Shown here piece after piece: positions 50,351 through 58,243 of a stretch of DNA of 64,000 nt (its first letter is position 1; each line of letters begins with the position of its first letter). Source of the stretch: Clostridia bacterium (GTDB lineage Bacteria; Bacillota; Clostridia; Oscillospirales; Acutalibacteraceae). Under the pieces are notes generated by a model. That model had not been told where the DNA came from and did no database searches. It saw nothing but the letters and a program-made list of their open reading frames with translations. Where the stretch lies: the NCBI GenBank assembly GCA_017410325.1, contig JAFQRA010000021.1, positions 62,001-126,000 on the forward strand, written 5' to 3'. A program made the translations under genes and the position numbers.

Positions 50351-52498
50351 TTAATCAAACAATGTTTTCGTTCCTGCGCTGTACTCCCACGGGGTGAAGC
50401 CTGCATCAAGTGCAGGTGAATTCTTTGCAAGCGTGAAATCGCGGTTTTGGGCATCCTTGAAAATCGGGTCAGCAAACACGGCGTTGTTGTAATAGCCTCT
50501 TGCCGCCATAACGGGAATGCTCTTTTTGTCAGTCAGCTTCATCGAGTAGCCCGAGGTAACATTGCCGCCGTTGCTATAATCCCAGTAAAGATTGCTGTCA
50601 TCGACAAACCAGTTGCTTTCAATCGTGCGTGCATATATAGGCTGGTTATCGGTAACCAAAATGTTGTTGGTAAGGGTAAGGGAGTTGTGTTCTTCGTGCC
50701 TCGAAATTATGAACGCACCCTCACCGCCGAATGCAAAGATATTGTTCCTTACAACGTTGTCCTTGCCGTAGTGCTGGTGGAAGGTCTGCGAGGAACAGTC
50801 GTAAGCGAGGTTGTTTTCAACAAGTATTCCGCTTGAGCCCTCGTCAAGGTAAATTCCCCAGCCGCCGTAGCCGTAAGCGCCTTCGTCACAGCCGACGTTG
50901 TAAATAACGTTGCCGCTGATTACCGAATCGGGCTGAATTCCGAGGGTGTATATACCGCCCATATCGGAAAGCCAGCCGTTACCGATATTGTAAATAAGAT
51001 TATTGCAGATTTTTATTCCGTTTGTCGGGTTGTCGGAATAGCCCCAGTTCCAACCAACGGAAACACCCGTATACCAGCCGTCGTGAATTTCGTTGTTTGA
51101 TATTTCACAGTCTGTTGCATGTGTGAGCAGAACGCCGATAGCATTATTGAAAATTCTGCCGTAGCTGCTGATGTGGCAATCCGTTACGTTTATGCGCTGT
51201 GTGCTTGCGGGCACAACGAAATCGCCGTGGATAAACACTGCGTTTGCACCGATTTCGTTGAAGTAACAGCTTGTTACGTTACAGTCGGTTGAAGCCTTGT
51301 CAAACTTGACAGCCGTGTAGGAGATATTTTCAAAACGGCAGTCGGTAAAATCGACACCGGATGATGCCGTGATATAAATTGCTGACGGAATCTCAAACGC
51401 TGCCTGCGGGTGCACACCGCCGTACTTTATATTGCCGTACATCGGGCTTGACTCAAGCATGGATTCGTCAAAGAAAGTGCCGTCAATATGAGACCAGTCC
51501 GTTTTTTCAAAATTGATGCCCTGAAAAGAGATGCCTTCAACACCGTCAAGTGTTATAAGCTGTTCACAGCCGCCCGCATAAAGCACGGTATTGTCAACCG
51601 TGTCGCCATCCTGCGGTATATAGTAGAGCTTTTCTTCGCTGCGGTCGAGGTACCACTCGCCCGGAAGGCTGAGTGCTTCCTTTACGTTTTCAAATATGTA
51701 GTTATCGTCAACCCTTAAAGTCATTGACGAAACCTTGGAAACTTCTATTCTGCCCGTGGAGGTGTTGACAGAGTGAATAGGCAGAAGCTCATCGCACCAA
51801 AAGTGCATAACCCTTACGTCAACGTCGTTAACGTTTGAGAAGTTGAGCAAATCCTTGGTGTGTGCAATAAAAGCCACCGTATGTGTAAAGAAATCGGGAG
51901 ACCAGTCAGAGGGTACGCCTTCATCGGTTATCGGGTCGGCAATTTTGAAAACACCGTCCTTGGGGTAGTTGGAACGTGAAAGACGCTTGCCGTCCTTAAA
52001 CAGCGAATAGAAATAATCCGCATCGCTTTCAACGGGCATATCGGTTACAAATGCTTTTACGCCGTTTATTGTCGTTTCGCTCCAGTTACCGCTTATTTCC
52101 TTGGCACCGGAGAAGATTACCTCTTCACCCGGGTACGAGCGGTAAAGCACGCCGCTCTTGTCCTCTGCGGTAAATTCCAAAGCGGAATATATATTGTATG
52201 TACCCTCTCTGAACCAGACTGTGAGAGAGTCGGCAGAGCTTGCCTTTGCCTTTTCCTTGGCGGCTTCAACCGTCTTCAACGGATTTTCAAGTGAGCCGTC
52301 GTTAGCGTCATTATCGTCGGGGGAAACAACTATATCGTATTCGCCCATTGTAAACTCTCCTTCGTCAAAAGCCTGCTTTGTAACGGGTGTTACCTCGTCA
52401 AACTCACCCTCAACGGGCTTTGCAGGTGTAAAAATAAGGCTGAACATAGTAAAAATTGCGGTTATAAAAGACACGATTTTCGCAAAAAAAGCATCCAT
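50351..52498 (-). CDS. Secreted right-handed beta-helix protein, GH141-like, 715 aa
   Basis: The N-terminus has a hydrophobic export signal (residues 5-25), then YDIVVSPDDNDANDGSLENPLKTVEAA (about 52-78), the opening of many pectate-lyase-fold/GH141-type enzymes, and WFREGTYNI. LFKDGKRLSRSNYP and LPGEWYLDRSEEKLYYIPQDGD are GH141-like; GISFQGINFEKTDWSHIDG begins a run of parallel beta-helix coils (about 330-640). GH141 members include fucosidases and xylanases, so a role in complex glycan attack fits the nearby GH29 and GH36 genes; family is inference. ATG 52498 is chosen (AAAGGAGG 9 nt upstream) over 52504. Confidence 0.78.
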   Translation of the reverse strand: MDAFFAKIVSFITAIFTMFSLIFTPAKPVEGEFDEVTPVTKQAFDEGEFTMGEYDIVVSPDDNDANDGSLENPLKTVEAAKEKAKASSADSLTVWFREGTYNIYSALEFTAEDKSGVLYRSYPGEEVIFSGAKEISGNWSETTINGVKAFVTDMPVESDADYFYSLFKDGKRLSRSNYPKDGVFKIADPITDEGVPSDWSPDFFTHTVAFIAHTKDLLNFSNVNDVDVRVMHFWCDELLPIHSVNTSTGRIEVSKVSSMTLRVDDNYIFENVKEALSLPGEWYLDRSEEKLYYIPQDGDTVDNTVLYAGGCEQLITLDGVEGISFQGINFEKTDWSHIDGTFFDESMLESSPMYGNIKYGGVHPQAAFEIPSAIYITASSGVDFTDCRFENISYTAVKFDKASTDCNVTSCYFNEIGANAVFIHGDFVVPASTQRINVTDCHISSYGRIFNNAIGVLLTHATDCEISNNEIHDGWYTGVSVGWNWGYSDNPTNGIKICNNLIYNIGNGWLSDMGGIYTLGIQPDSVISGNVIYNVGCDEGAYGYGGWGIYLDEGSSGILVENNLAYDCSSQTFHQHYGKDNVVRNNIFAFGGEGAFIISRHEEHNSLTLTNNILVTDNQPIYARTIESNWFVDDSNLYWDYSNGGNVTSGYSMKLTDKKSIPVMAARGYYNNAVFADPIFKDAQNRDFTLAKNSPALDAGFTPWEYSAGTKTLFD

Positions 52499-52526
52499 AA
52501 ACATGAACCTCCTTTGAGTTGCTTTG

Positions 52527-52556
52527 ATTATAACATATTGTTCACAATAATTGCAA
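52527..52556 (-). promoter_or_regulatory. Promoter of the beta-helix gene with internal palindrome
   Basis: Minus strand: TTGCAA (52556-52551), 18-bp spacer, TATAAT (52532-52527). TATTGT-TC-ACAATA (52536-52549) fills the spacer as a perfect 6-bp inverted repeat, a likely repressor site. Confidence 0.7.
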
Positions 52557-52562
52557 TAATTA

Positions 52563-52591
52563 TTTACGGCGCGGTTTGTTTGTGATAATAT
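52563..52591 (+). promoter_or_regulatory. Promoter of the SLC13-type permease/cysK operon
   Basis: TTTACG (52563-52568), 17-bp spacer, TAATAT (52586-52591), back to back with the beta-helix promoter. Confidence 0.5.
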
Positions 52592-52626
52592 ATGATAAAA
52601 CCCGAAACAAAGGTGTAAAATCATAT

Positions 52627-53730
52627 ATGATAAAGATTAAAGCATTTCTTAAAAAGGAAGCCGTGCTTGTAATATCGTTTTTGCTCGCTGCGGCTTCAAT
52701 GTTTTTCGTTATACCCTCGGCAGAATATGTTGAGTATATTGATTTTCGCACGCTTGCGCTTCTGCTGTGTCTTATGCTCGTTATGGCAGGCTTAAATGCA
52801 TTGGGTGTGTTCCGCCTGCTTGCGGATAAGCTCTTAAGTAAAACCGACAGCATACGCACGCTCGGATTAACGCTCAATCTCCTGTGCTTTTTCTCCTCAA
52901 TGCTGATAACGAACGATGTTGCGCTGATAACCTTCGTGCCCTTCACGCTGATTGTGCTGAAATTATCGGACAGGATGAACAAGGCGGTTATACTCGTTGT
53001 GCTTGAAACGGTTGCGGCAAACCTGGGCAGTATGCTCACACCCATAGGCAATCCGCAAAACCTCTACCTGTTTTCCGCTTTCGGTATGGAGATAGGTGAA
53101 TTTATCGGCGCAGTTGCACCTTACGCCGTGCTTTCGCTTATACTTATCGTGATAAGCTCGTTTTTACTCGGTAGCGAAAAGGTAACAGTCCGGTCGGAAG
53201 AAAAAGAATATAAAATAAGCAAGGGCAAGGTGTTGCTTTACGGGCTGCTTTTCGCCGTTTCGCTGCTCACGGTTTTTCGCGTGATACCGTACGGCGTAAC
53301 GCTTGGCATAACTCTTGCGGCGGTGATTGTTGCGGACAGAAAAACGCTTTTAAAAGCCGATTACAGCCTGCTTTTAACCTTTGTTTTCCTCTTTGTGTTT
53401 ATAGGCAACCTCGGCAGAATTGAAGCGGTAAGCTCCTTCCTGGAATCCGTTGTTTCAGGCAGAGAGGTACCTGTCGGAATAGCGGCAAGCCAGGTCTTCT
53501 CTAACGTGCCTGCGGCGCTTCTTCTTTCGGGCTTTACCGAAAACGCAACGGATTTGCTTGTAGGTGTAAACCTCGGCGGATTGGGCACACTTATAGCGTC
53601 TATGGCAAGCTTGATTTCGTTCAAGCTTGTTGCAAAGGAAAGCATAAATTCGGGCAGATATCTGCTCGTGTTTACGGTTGTAAATATAATATTTTTAGCA
53701 GTTAACATCATACTTTGGCTTGTTATATAG
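52627..53730 (+). CDS. SLC13/ArsB-NhaD-superfamily permease, 367 aa
   Basis: About ten hydrophobic segments. ITNDVALITFVPFTLIVL (about 97-114) and GSMLTPIGNPQNLYLF (about 137-152) are the duplicated ion-transporter signatures of this superfamily (anion or dicarboxylate/sulfate symport). ATG 52627 follows AAAGGTG at about 12 nt. cysK starts 15 nt after its stop, making sulfate or a sulfur/anion precursor a reasonable substrate guess, but this is inference from context. Lacks cytoplasmic TrkA_C domains seen in some SLC13-like transporters. Confidence 0.8.
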   Translation: MIKIKAFLKKEAVLVISFLLAAASMFFVIPSAEYVEYIDFRTLALLLCLMLVMAGLNALGVFRLLADKLLSKTDSIRTLGLTLNLLCFFSSMLITNDVALITFVPFTLIVLKLSDRMNKAVILVVLETVAANLGSMLTPIGNPQNLYLFSAFGMEIGEFIGAVAPYAVLSLILIVISSFLLGSEKVTVRSEEKEYKISKGKVLLYGLLFAVSLLTVFRVIPYGVTLGITLAAVIVADRKTLLKADYSLLLTFVFLFVFIGNLGRIEAVSSFLESVVSGREVPVGIAASQVFSNVPAALLLSGFTENATDLLVGVNLGGLGTLIASMASLISFKLVAKESINSGRYLLVFTVVNIIFLAVNIILWLVI

Positions 53731-53744
53731 GAGGAGAAATAATT

Positions 53745-54674
53745 ATGGCAAAAATTTATTCATCAGCCGCTCATTTAATCGGCAGAACGCCGCTGGTGCG
53801 GCTTCACAATATCGAAAAAGAATACGGCTTAAAGGCGGAAATTCTTGCAAAGCTCGAATACCTTAACCCCGCGGGCTCCGTAAAGGACAGGGTTGCACGG
53901 GCTATGGTTGAGGATGCCGAAAGCAAGGGCCTGCTCAAGCCCGACAGCGTTATAATTGAGCCGACAAGCGGCAACACGGGTATAGGTCTGTGCCTGATGG
54001 CGGCGGTAAGGGGCTACAGAATAATTATCGTAATGCCCGAAACGATGTCGCTTGAGCGCAGACAGCTTATGAAGGCTTACGGGGCAGAATTGGTGCTCAC
54101 CGACGGCGCAAAGGGTATGAGCGGTGCAATTGAAAAAGCGGATGAGCTGGCAAAAGAAATTCCGAACAGCTTTATACCCGGCCAGTTTGTAAACCCCGCC
54201 AACCCCGAAGCACATTACGCTACGACGGGCCCCGAAATTTTTGAAGACACCGACGGCAGGCTCGGTTTCTTCGTTGCAGGTATAGGTACGGGCGGCACGA
54301 TAACGGGCACGGGCAGATATTTAAAGGAAAAAATTTCCGATATAAAAATCGTCGGGGTTGAGCCGTTCGATTCAGCCGTGCTTACGGGCGGCAAGGCAGG
54401 GGCACACAAACTCCAGGGCATAGGCGCAGGCTTGGTGCCCGAGGTACTCGATACGGATATATATGACGAAGTAATGCCTGTAACAAGCGAAAACGCCTTT
54501 GAAGCAGGCAGACTGATTGCAAAAAAGGAGGGCATACTAGTTGGAATTTCGGCAGGTGCGGCGCTTCACGCGGCGATTGAAATCGCAAAACGCCCCGAAA
54601 ACGAAGGAAAACGCATAGCCGTACTCCTGCCCGATACGGGTGACAGATATCTGTCAACGGAATTGTTTAATTAG
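53745..54674 (+). CDS. cysK: Cysteine synthase A (O-acetylserine sulfhydrylase), 309 aa
   Basis: PLP enzyme forming cysteine from O-acetylserine and sulfide. LIGRTPLVRL (11-20), NPAGSVKDRVA (41-51, PLP-lysine Lys47), EPTSGNTGIGL (71-81), phosphate-cup GTGGTITGTGRYLKE and C-terminal GISAGAALHA. Standard length. GGAGGAG precedes the ATG. Cotranscribed with the SLC13-type permease. No T-box or SAM riboswitch seen. Confidence 0.95.
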   Translation: MAKIYSSAAHLIGRTPLVRLHNIEKEYGLKAEILAKLEYLNPAGSVKDRVARAMVEDAESKGLLKPDSVIIEPTSGNTGIGLCLMAAVRGYRIIIVMPETMSLERRQLMKAYGAELVLTDGAKGMSGAIEKADELAKEIPNSFIPGQFVNPANPEAHYATTGPEIFEDTDGRLGFFVAGIGTGGTITGTGRYLKEKISDIKIVGVEPFDSAVLTGGKAGAHKLQGIGAGLVPEVLDTDIYDEVMPVTSENAFEAGRLIAKKEGILVGISAGAALHAAIEIAKRPENEGKRIAVLLPDTGDRYLSTELFN

Positions 54675-54691
54675 GATTATATTAAAATTTT

Positions 54692-54764
54692 TGTAGGGAA
54701 CGGTCTTGACCGTTCCGTCAGGTTTCATCAGACCTCGGCGGAACACTCAAGAGTGTTCCCTGCG
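54692..54764. mobile_element. 73-bp miniature element with GTAGGGAAC-type ends
   Basis: Ends TGTAGGGAAC and GTTCCCTGCG share a 7-bp AGGGAAC inverted repeat. Two internal hairpins: GAACGGTC-TT-GACCGTTC (54698-54715) and GGAACACTC-AA-GAGTGTTCC (54740-54759). Same plan as the element at 48346-48420. Confidence 0.7.
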
Positions 54765-54785
54765 TTTATTTCCAATATTTGTGCG

Positions 54786-54815
54786 TTGACGGTTATACCC
54801 TGTAGATGTTAGTAT
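54786..54815 (+). promoter_or_regulatory. Promoter of the PDTG surface-protein gene
   Basis: TTGACG (54786-54791), 18-bp spacer, TAGTAT (54810-54815). Confidence 0.6.
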
Positions 54816-54842
54816 CTTTTTGTCGAACAAAACAGTTTCGCA

Positions 54843-54870
54843 CTTTGGGCGGTTTGTCAGCCGCCCAAAG
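54843..54870 (+). promoter_or_regulatory. Stable 10-bp hairpin in the leader of the surface-protein gene
   Basis: CTTTGGGCGG (54843-54852) pairs perfectly with CCGCCCAAAG (54861-54870). It lies between promoter and ribosome binding site and is followed by AAAATTTT, not a clean T-run, so it may protect or attenuate the mRNA. Confidence 0.6.
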
Positions 54871-54901
54871 CAAAATTTTAAAAAAGGAAGGATTTTGGCA
54901 A

Positions 54902-55591
54902 ATGACACTCAAGAAAATTCTGTCTTGCGTTATTGCTGCGGTAATGTGCCTGTCACTCAGCGTAACCTCTTTTGCGGCACCTGAGGACGAGTCCACCACC
55001 GAGGCTGTAACAAACGAAGAAATCACAAGCGAAGAAGCAACCTCCGAGGAAGCAAGCTCTGAGGAAGCTACATCCGAAGAAAACGTTTCCGAAGAAGCAA
55101 CAAGCGAGGAAGCAAGCTCTGAAGAAGCTTCAAGCGAAGAAAACTCTACCGAAGAGCCCGGCAAGGAAGACGTTATTGCTCTTATCGTAAAGCTTCTCGG
55201 TCAGATTGACTTTGAAGAGGTAAAGGACACTCTCAACGATATCAACGAGGCACTCGGCCTTCCCAGAGTTGAGAATTTTACGGATATTCCTGCTTATGCA
55301 GATGCTATCTACAAGAAGCTTGACGAAATGGGTCTTGGCTATGCAGACATTCTCAACGGCCTTGCTTCAAGCGACCTGCTCGACTGGCTCAACAACCTCC
55401 TTTTCGGCGGCGGTAACAAGCCCGGCAGCACTACCACCACAGTTGTTGATTCCGAAAGCAACGGCTCCGACAGCGGCGAAAGCACACCCGACACGGGTAT
55501 TGCACTCGGCGGTACGATTGCCGCAGTTGCTGCCCTCAGCGGTTCTTCCGCACTCGCCTTCGTGCTCCGCAAGCGCAACGATGAGGAATAA
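54902..55591 (+). CDS. Wall-anchored surface protein with Ser-Glu-Glu repeat and PDTG sorting signal, 229 aa
   Basis: Signal peptide (MTLKKILSCVIAAVMCLSLSVTSFA, cut near residue 25), a highly acidic stalk of nine pentapeptides of the type (E-E-x-x-S), a soluble domain (about 85-165; helical, with LGQIDFEEVKDTLNDINEALGLP), a Thr/Ser linker and then TPDTG, a hydrophobic stretch and RKR at the end: a variant sortase sorting signal. No family recognised for the soluble part. AAAGGAAGG precedes ATG 54902. A sortase accepting PDTG must be elsewhere in the genome. Confidence 0.78.
   Translation: MTLKKILSCVIAAVMCLSLSVTSFAAPEDESTTEAVTNEEITSEEATSEEASSEEATSEENVSEEATSEEASSEEASSEENSTEEPGKEDVIALIVKLLGQIDFEEVKDTLNDINEALGLPRVENFTDIPAYADAIYKKLDEMGLGYADILNGLASSDLLDWLNNLLFGGGNKPGSTTTTVVDSESNGSDSGESTPDTGIALGGTIAAVAALSGSSALAFVLRKRNDEE
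55016..55150 (+). repeat. 15-bp tandem repeat (9 units) coding an acidic stalk
   Basis: Nine imperfect 15-bp units (GAAGAAGCAACCTCC type) coding Glu-Glu-x-x-Ser. In-frame copy-number change would alter stalk length. Confidence 0.92.
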
Positions 55592-55670
55592 ACAAAAAAT
55601 ATAAATCTCAATTGACGAAAAAATCAAAGTGAACGTAAAAAATAAATCATAGTCATAAGTTTAACCTCCG

Positions 55671-55705
55671 AAGGTCTGCTCTGATCAACCAGGGCAGACC
55701 TTTTT
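55671..55705 (+). terminator. Terminator of the PDTG surface-protein gene
   Basis: AAGGTCTGCTCTG (55671-55683) pairs with CAGGGCAGACCTT (55690-55702; one G-U), then TTT. Confidence 0.88.
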
Positions 55706-55723
55706 AATGCTGCAATAATGTAA

Positions 55724-55779
55724 AATAGTGAAAAAATAGTGAAATAATAGTGGAAATTTTAACGAAGCCGTGGTATAAT
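55724..55779 (+). promoter_or_regulatory. fic promoter with three 11-bp-phased AATAGTG repeats
   Basis: AATAGTG occurs at 55724, 55735 and 55746, exactly 11 bp apart. A perfect TATAAT lies at 55774-55779 with a poor -35 (TGGAAA, 55751-55756) overlapping the end of the third copy. The layout suggests a DNA-binding protein contacting one face of the helix, either activator (poor -35) or autorepressor. Confidence 0.65.
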
Positions 55780-55810
55780 ATGTTCAGTTAATTATCAAAG
55801 GAATGACGTT

Positions 55811-56917
55811 ATGATTAAAGTTACTTTGACAAACGACATATTGAAAAATATTACCGCAATAGATGAAAACCGTTTTTCATTGCGGACGGTCAATATGCCT
55901 ACCATTACAAAAAACAGGCTGAGAAAAAACTCCAAAAAGAAAAGCTCCTATGCTTCAAACAAAATCGAGGGTAATCCGCTTACCGAAACACAGGCAATTG
56001 AAGCTATGGAGAGGGATTCACACAAGCATTTTCTAAAGCCTGAGCAAGAGGTGAGGAATTATTTTCTTGCACTCAATCTTCTCGAAGAAAAGCTGAAAAA
56101 GAATACTCCTTTTTCAAAGGAACTTCTGCTTGAAGTACAGGCAATGGTTGAAAAGGGCGCATCTAAAGAAAAAATCGGTCTGCGCGGTGCAATGCCTCCC
56201 GGAATGCTGTTTGCAGTTTATGACAGCCTAACGGGCGAGCCTGAATATATACCGCCCGAATATACCGATATTCCCGTGCTACTTGATGAGCTCGTTGAGT
56301 ACGTCAACACTACCGACGACCATCCGCTTATTGTTGCGGCTGTGGTGCACTATCAGCTCGTTACCATCCACCCATTCGAAGACGGAAACGGCAGAACGGC
56401 AAGGCTGATGTCAGGATACGTTCTTGACCTGAACGGATACGGCTTTAACGGCATAGGCTCACTGGAAGAGTATTTCGCCTATGACCCCGATGAATATTAT
56501 GCCTCGCTTCAGATGGGTTTGCCTGCACTATACTATTCGGGCAGGGAAAATCCGCCTCACCCCGAAATATGGGTAAATTATTTTCTACGCATGGTGGAGC
56601 TTTATTCAAAAAAGGTATGCGAGCTGTCTTTATCATCCGTAACGGACGAATTGGATTCCGCTTTATCGCATCTGAACGAAAAGGAAAAGGAGTTTCTATC
56701 ATTCCTGCTGAAAAAACGTTTATTTGAATTCAAGCCGATTGACGTGAGTAAAATGCTCAACGTTACCAACAAAACCGTTATCAACCGCTGTGCCAAGCTG
56801 ACGGCAAATGGCTTTCTCGTTCCGAACATTGTAAAAGAAAGAGTCCGTTCATATTCATTAAGTGAATTCGCAAAAGCAAATTGCGAAGCGATTTGTTCAA
56901 AAACCAACAGTAAATAA
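55811..56917 (+). CDS. Fic-domain protein (class II, self-inhibited) with C-terminal wHTH, 368 aa
   Basis: Likely AMP-transferase (or related nucleotidyl-transferase). The active loop HPFEDGNGRTAR (187-198) is complete: catalytic His187, metal Asp191-type acid, and the Arg pair. The N-terminal helix SNKIEGN (49-55) fits the (S/T)xxxE(G/N) inhibitory motif with Glu53, so it carries its own antitoxin-like switch (class II). The C-terminus (about 290-355; IDVSKMLNVTNKTVINRCAKLTANGFL) is a winged helix-turn-helix. Chromosomal members often modify host-cell proteins of the bacterium itself; target unknown. The 191-residue membrane orphan follows 13 nt later. Confidence 0.92.
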   Translation: MIKVTLTNDILKNITAIDENRFSLRTVNMPTITKNRLRKNSKKKSSYASNKIEGNPLTETQAIEAMERDSHKHFLKPEQEVRNYFLALNLLEEKLKKNTPFSKELLLEVQAMVEKGASKEKIGLRGAMPPGMLFAVYDSLTGEPEYIPPEYTDIPVLLDELVEYVNTTDDHPLIVAAVVHYQLVTIHPFEDGNGRTARLMSGYVLDLNGYGFNGIGSLEEYFAYDPDEYYASLQMGLPALYYSGRENPPHPEIWVNYFLRMVELYSKKVCELSLSSVTDELDSALSHLNEKEKEFLSFLLKKRLFEFKPIDVSKMLNVTNKTVINRCAKLTANGFLVPNIVKERVRSYSLSEFAKANCEAICSKTNSK

Positions 56918-56930
56918 GGAATGAAATATA

Positions 56931-57506
56931 ATGAGCAGGTATTCAAAACGAAAAACTACTTATACAAATAAAATGAGCGTCAAAAGCTTCGTTGTGGCTT
57001 TTGCGGTGATTGCTTTGTTTTTGATATCTGCCATTTATTTTGTTTCAAGTATATTTTCAGAACCTAAAACCCAAGCAACTGTTGAGGAAGTTTGGAAAGC
57101 AATTGAAACTGAGGGGTTTGAACCTAAAGATATAACCCAAGATTATTACAATGGCGATTCTGATGCTTTTATGTATTTGATTAAATGTATTGCATTCGAT
57201 AAAAATGATATACATTTTGAATTTTTTGAGTTTAATAATGAAGACAGTGCAAAAGATCTTTACGGTCAAGCACACTATAAAATAACAACAACTCATAATT
57301 CGTGGCAAAGAATCGAAACAGATAATCGAATGGCTAATTATCGCATTTACACTTTAGATGCAAACGGTCAATATGGGGTTGCGATTTTTGTTGGCAATAC
57401 CGCTGTTTACGCTCATAGTCAATCGCAAAGCAAAAACAAAATTGACAAAATTCTTGACTCAATTGACTATTTAAGACCTGGCAACAACAAAGAAAAAACA
57501 GAATAA
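56931..57506 (+). CDS. Membrane-anchored orphan downstream of fic, 191 aa
   Basis: Not recognised. A short basic N-terminus (MSRYSKRKTTYTNK) precedes one transmembrane helix (about 19-41), and about 145 residues face outward: Glu/Asp-rich, with FMYLIKCIAFDKNDIHFEFFEF and YRIYTLDANGQYGVAIFVGNTAVYAHSQ in a beta-rich pattern. Base composition is visibly richer in A+T than neighbouring genes, hinting at transfer with fic. It begins 13 nt after fic with AAGGAATG upstream and ends before the ctsR regulatory region. Could be a Fic partner or an unrelated accessory gene. Confidence 0.72.
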   Translation: MSRYSKRKTTYTNKMSVKSFVVAFAVIALFLISAIYFVSSIFSEPKTQATVEEVWKAIETEGFEPKDITQDYYNGDSDAFMYLIKCIAFDKNDIHFEFFEFNNEDSAKDLYGQAHYKITTTHNSWQRIETDNRMANYRIYTLDANGQYGVAIFVGNTAVYAHSQSQSKNKIDKILDSIDYLRPGNNKEKTE

Positions 57507-57575
57507 CCCATAACGCAACAAAAGCGAGAGGCACCCAATCGGATGTCGCTCGTTATTTTTTGACTTTCGCGCAAA

Positions 57576-57592
57576 GGTCAAAGAAGGTCAAA
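57576..57592 (+). promoter_or_regulatory. CtsR operator 1
   Basis: GGTCAAA (57576-57582), GAA, GGTCAAA (57586-57592): the CtsR tandem heptad with the canonical 3-bp spacer, about 90 bp upstream of the ctsR -35. Confidence 0.88.
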
Positions 57593-57661
57593 AAATTAGA
57601 AAATCGAAGAAAAATGGAGCATTCGGGAGCTATTTTCAAAAATCGGGGCATAGAAAACAGA

Positions 57662-57685
57662 TTTGACCTTTATTGACCTTTGACG
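57662..57685 (-). promoter_or_regulatory. CtsR operator 2, inverted, over the ctsR -35
   Basis: Reverse heptads TTTGACC (57662-57668), TTT, ATTGACC (57672-57678), plus TTTGACG (57679-57685) which contains the -35 TTGACG. Confidence 0.85.
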
Positions 57686-57708
57686 GTTTTGTCAAAATGG
57701 TATAGACT
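57680..57708 (+). promoter_or_regulatory. Promoter of the ctsR-mcsAB-clpC operon
   Basis: TTGACG (57680-57685), 17-bp spacer, TAGACT (57703-57708), flanked on both sides by CtsR heptads. Confidence 0.7.
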
Positions 57709-57710
57709 AA

Positions 57711-57734
57711 AGTCAAAGAAAGTCAAAGTCAAAC
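57711..57734 (+). promoter_or_regulatory. CtsR operator 3, at the transcription start
   Basis: AGTCAAA (57711-57717), GAA, AGTCAAA (57721-57727), with a further partial GTCAAA (57728-57733). It covers the +1 region, ideal for repression. Confidence 0.9.
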
Positions 57735-57759
57735 AACGGCGAAAGGAAGTGAGCGTTAA

Positions 57760-58218
57760 GTGAACATCAGCAACACTATTGCAAAGCTTATTATGGATAT
57801 GCTTGAGGCGGACGGCGGAAGCGCCGAAATGCAGCGAAACGAGCTTGCACAACTTGTCGGCTGTGTGCCCAGCCAGATAAACTACGTTATCTCTTCACGC
57901 TTTACGCCCGAGCAGGGCTATATAGTCGAAAGCCGCAGAGGCGGCGGCGGTTACATCCGCATCACCCGTGCGGCATACACTACGCCGGGGGATATGGTGA
58001 TGCACCTGCTCAACCATATGGGCACGGCTATTGATGAAAAGACGGCACGGGCGCATATAATAAACCTTGCAGGCAGAGAAATTATTTCCGCAAAAACGGC
58101 AAAAATTATGCTTGCGGCAACGAGTGACAACTGCTACAGGAATCTTGACCAACCGGTAAGAGATACAGTCCGTGCATCTGTATTCAAGCAGATGCTTTTA
58201 CAGGTAATCAATTCATAA
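57760..58218 (+). CDS. ctsR: Heat-shock repressor CtsR, 152 aa
   Basis: Represses clp and its own operon at normal temperature. MNISNTIAKLIMDMLEADGGSAEMQRNELAQLVGCVPSQINYVISSRF is the winged HTH; ESRRGGGGYIRITR (about 57-70) is the glycine-rich wing that senses heat. Released from DNA and degraded under stress via McsB/ClpC. GTG start 57760 with AAAGGAAG at about 10 nt. Three CtsR boxes precede it, so autoregulated. Confidence 0.97.
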   Translation: MNISNTIAKLIMDMLEADGGSAEMQRNELAQLVGCVPSQINYVISSRFTPEQGYIVESRRGGGGYIRITRAAYTTPGDMVMHLLNHMGTAIDEKTARAHIINLAGREIISAKTAKIMLAATSDNCYRNLDQPVRDTVRASVFKQMLLQVINS

Positions 58219-58243
58219 AAGGAAAGGCAAGGAGGAATATATA

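Noticed and set aside
55016-55150. CRISPR-like array
   Set aside because: In-frame 15-bp coding repeat without spacers.
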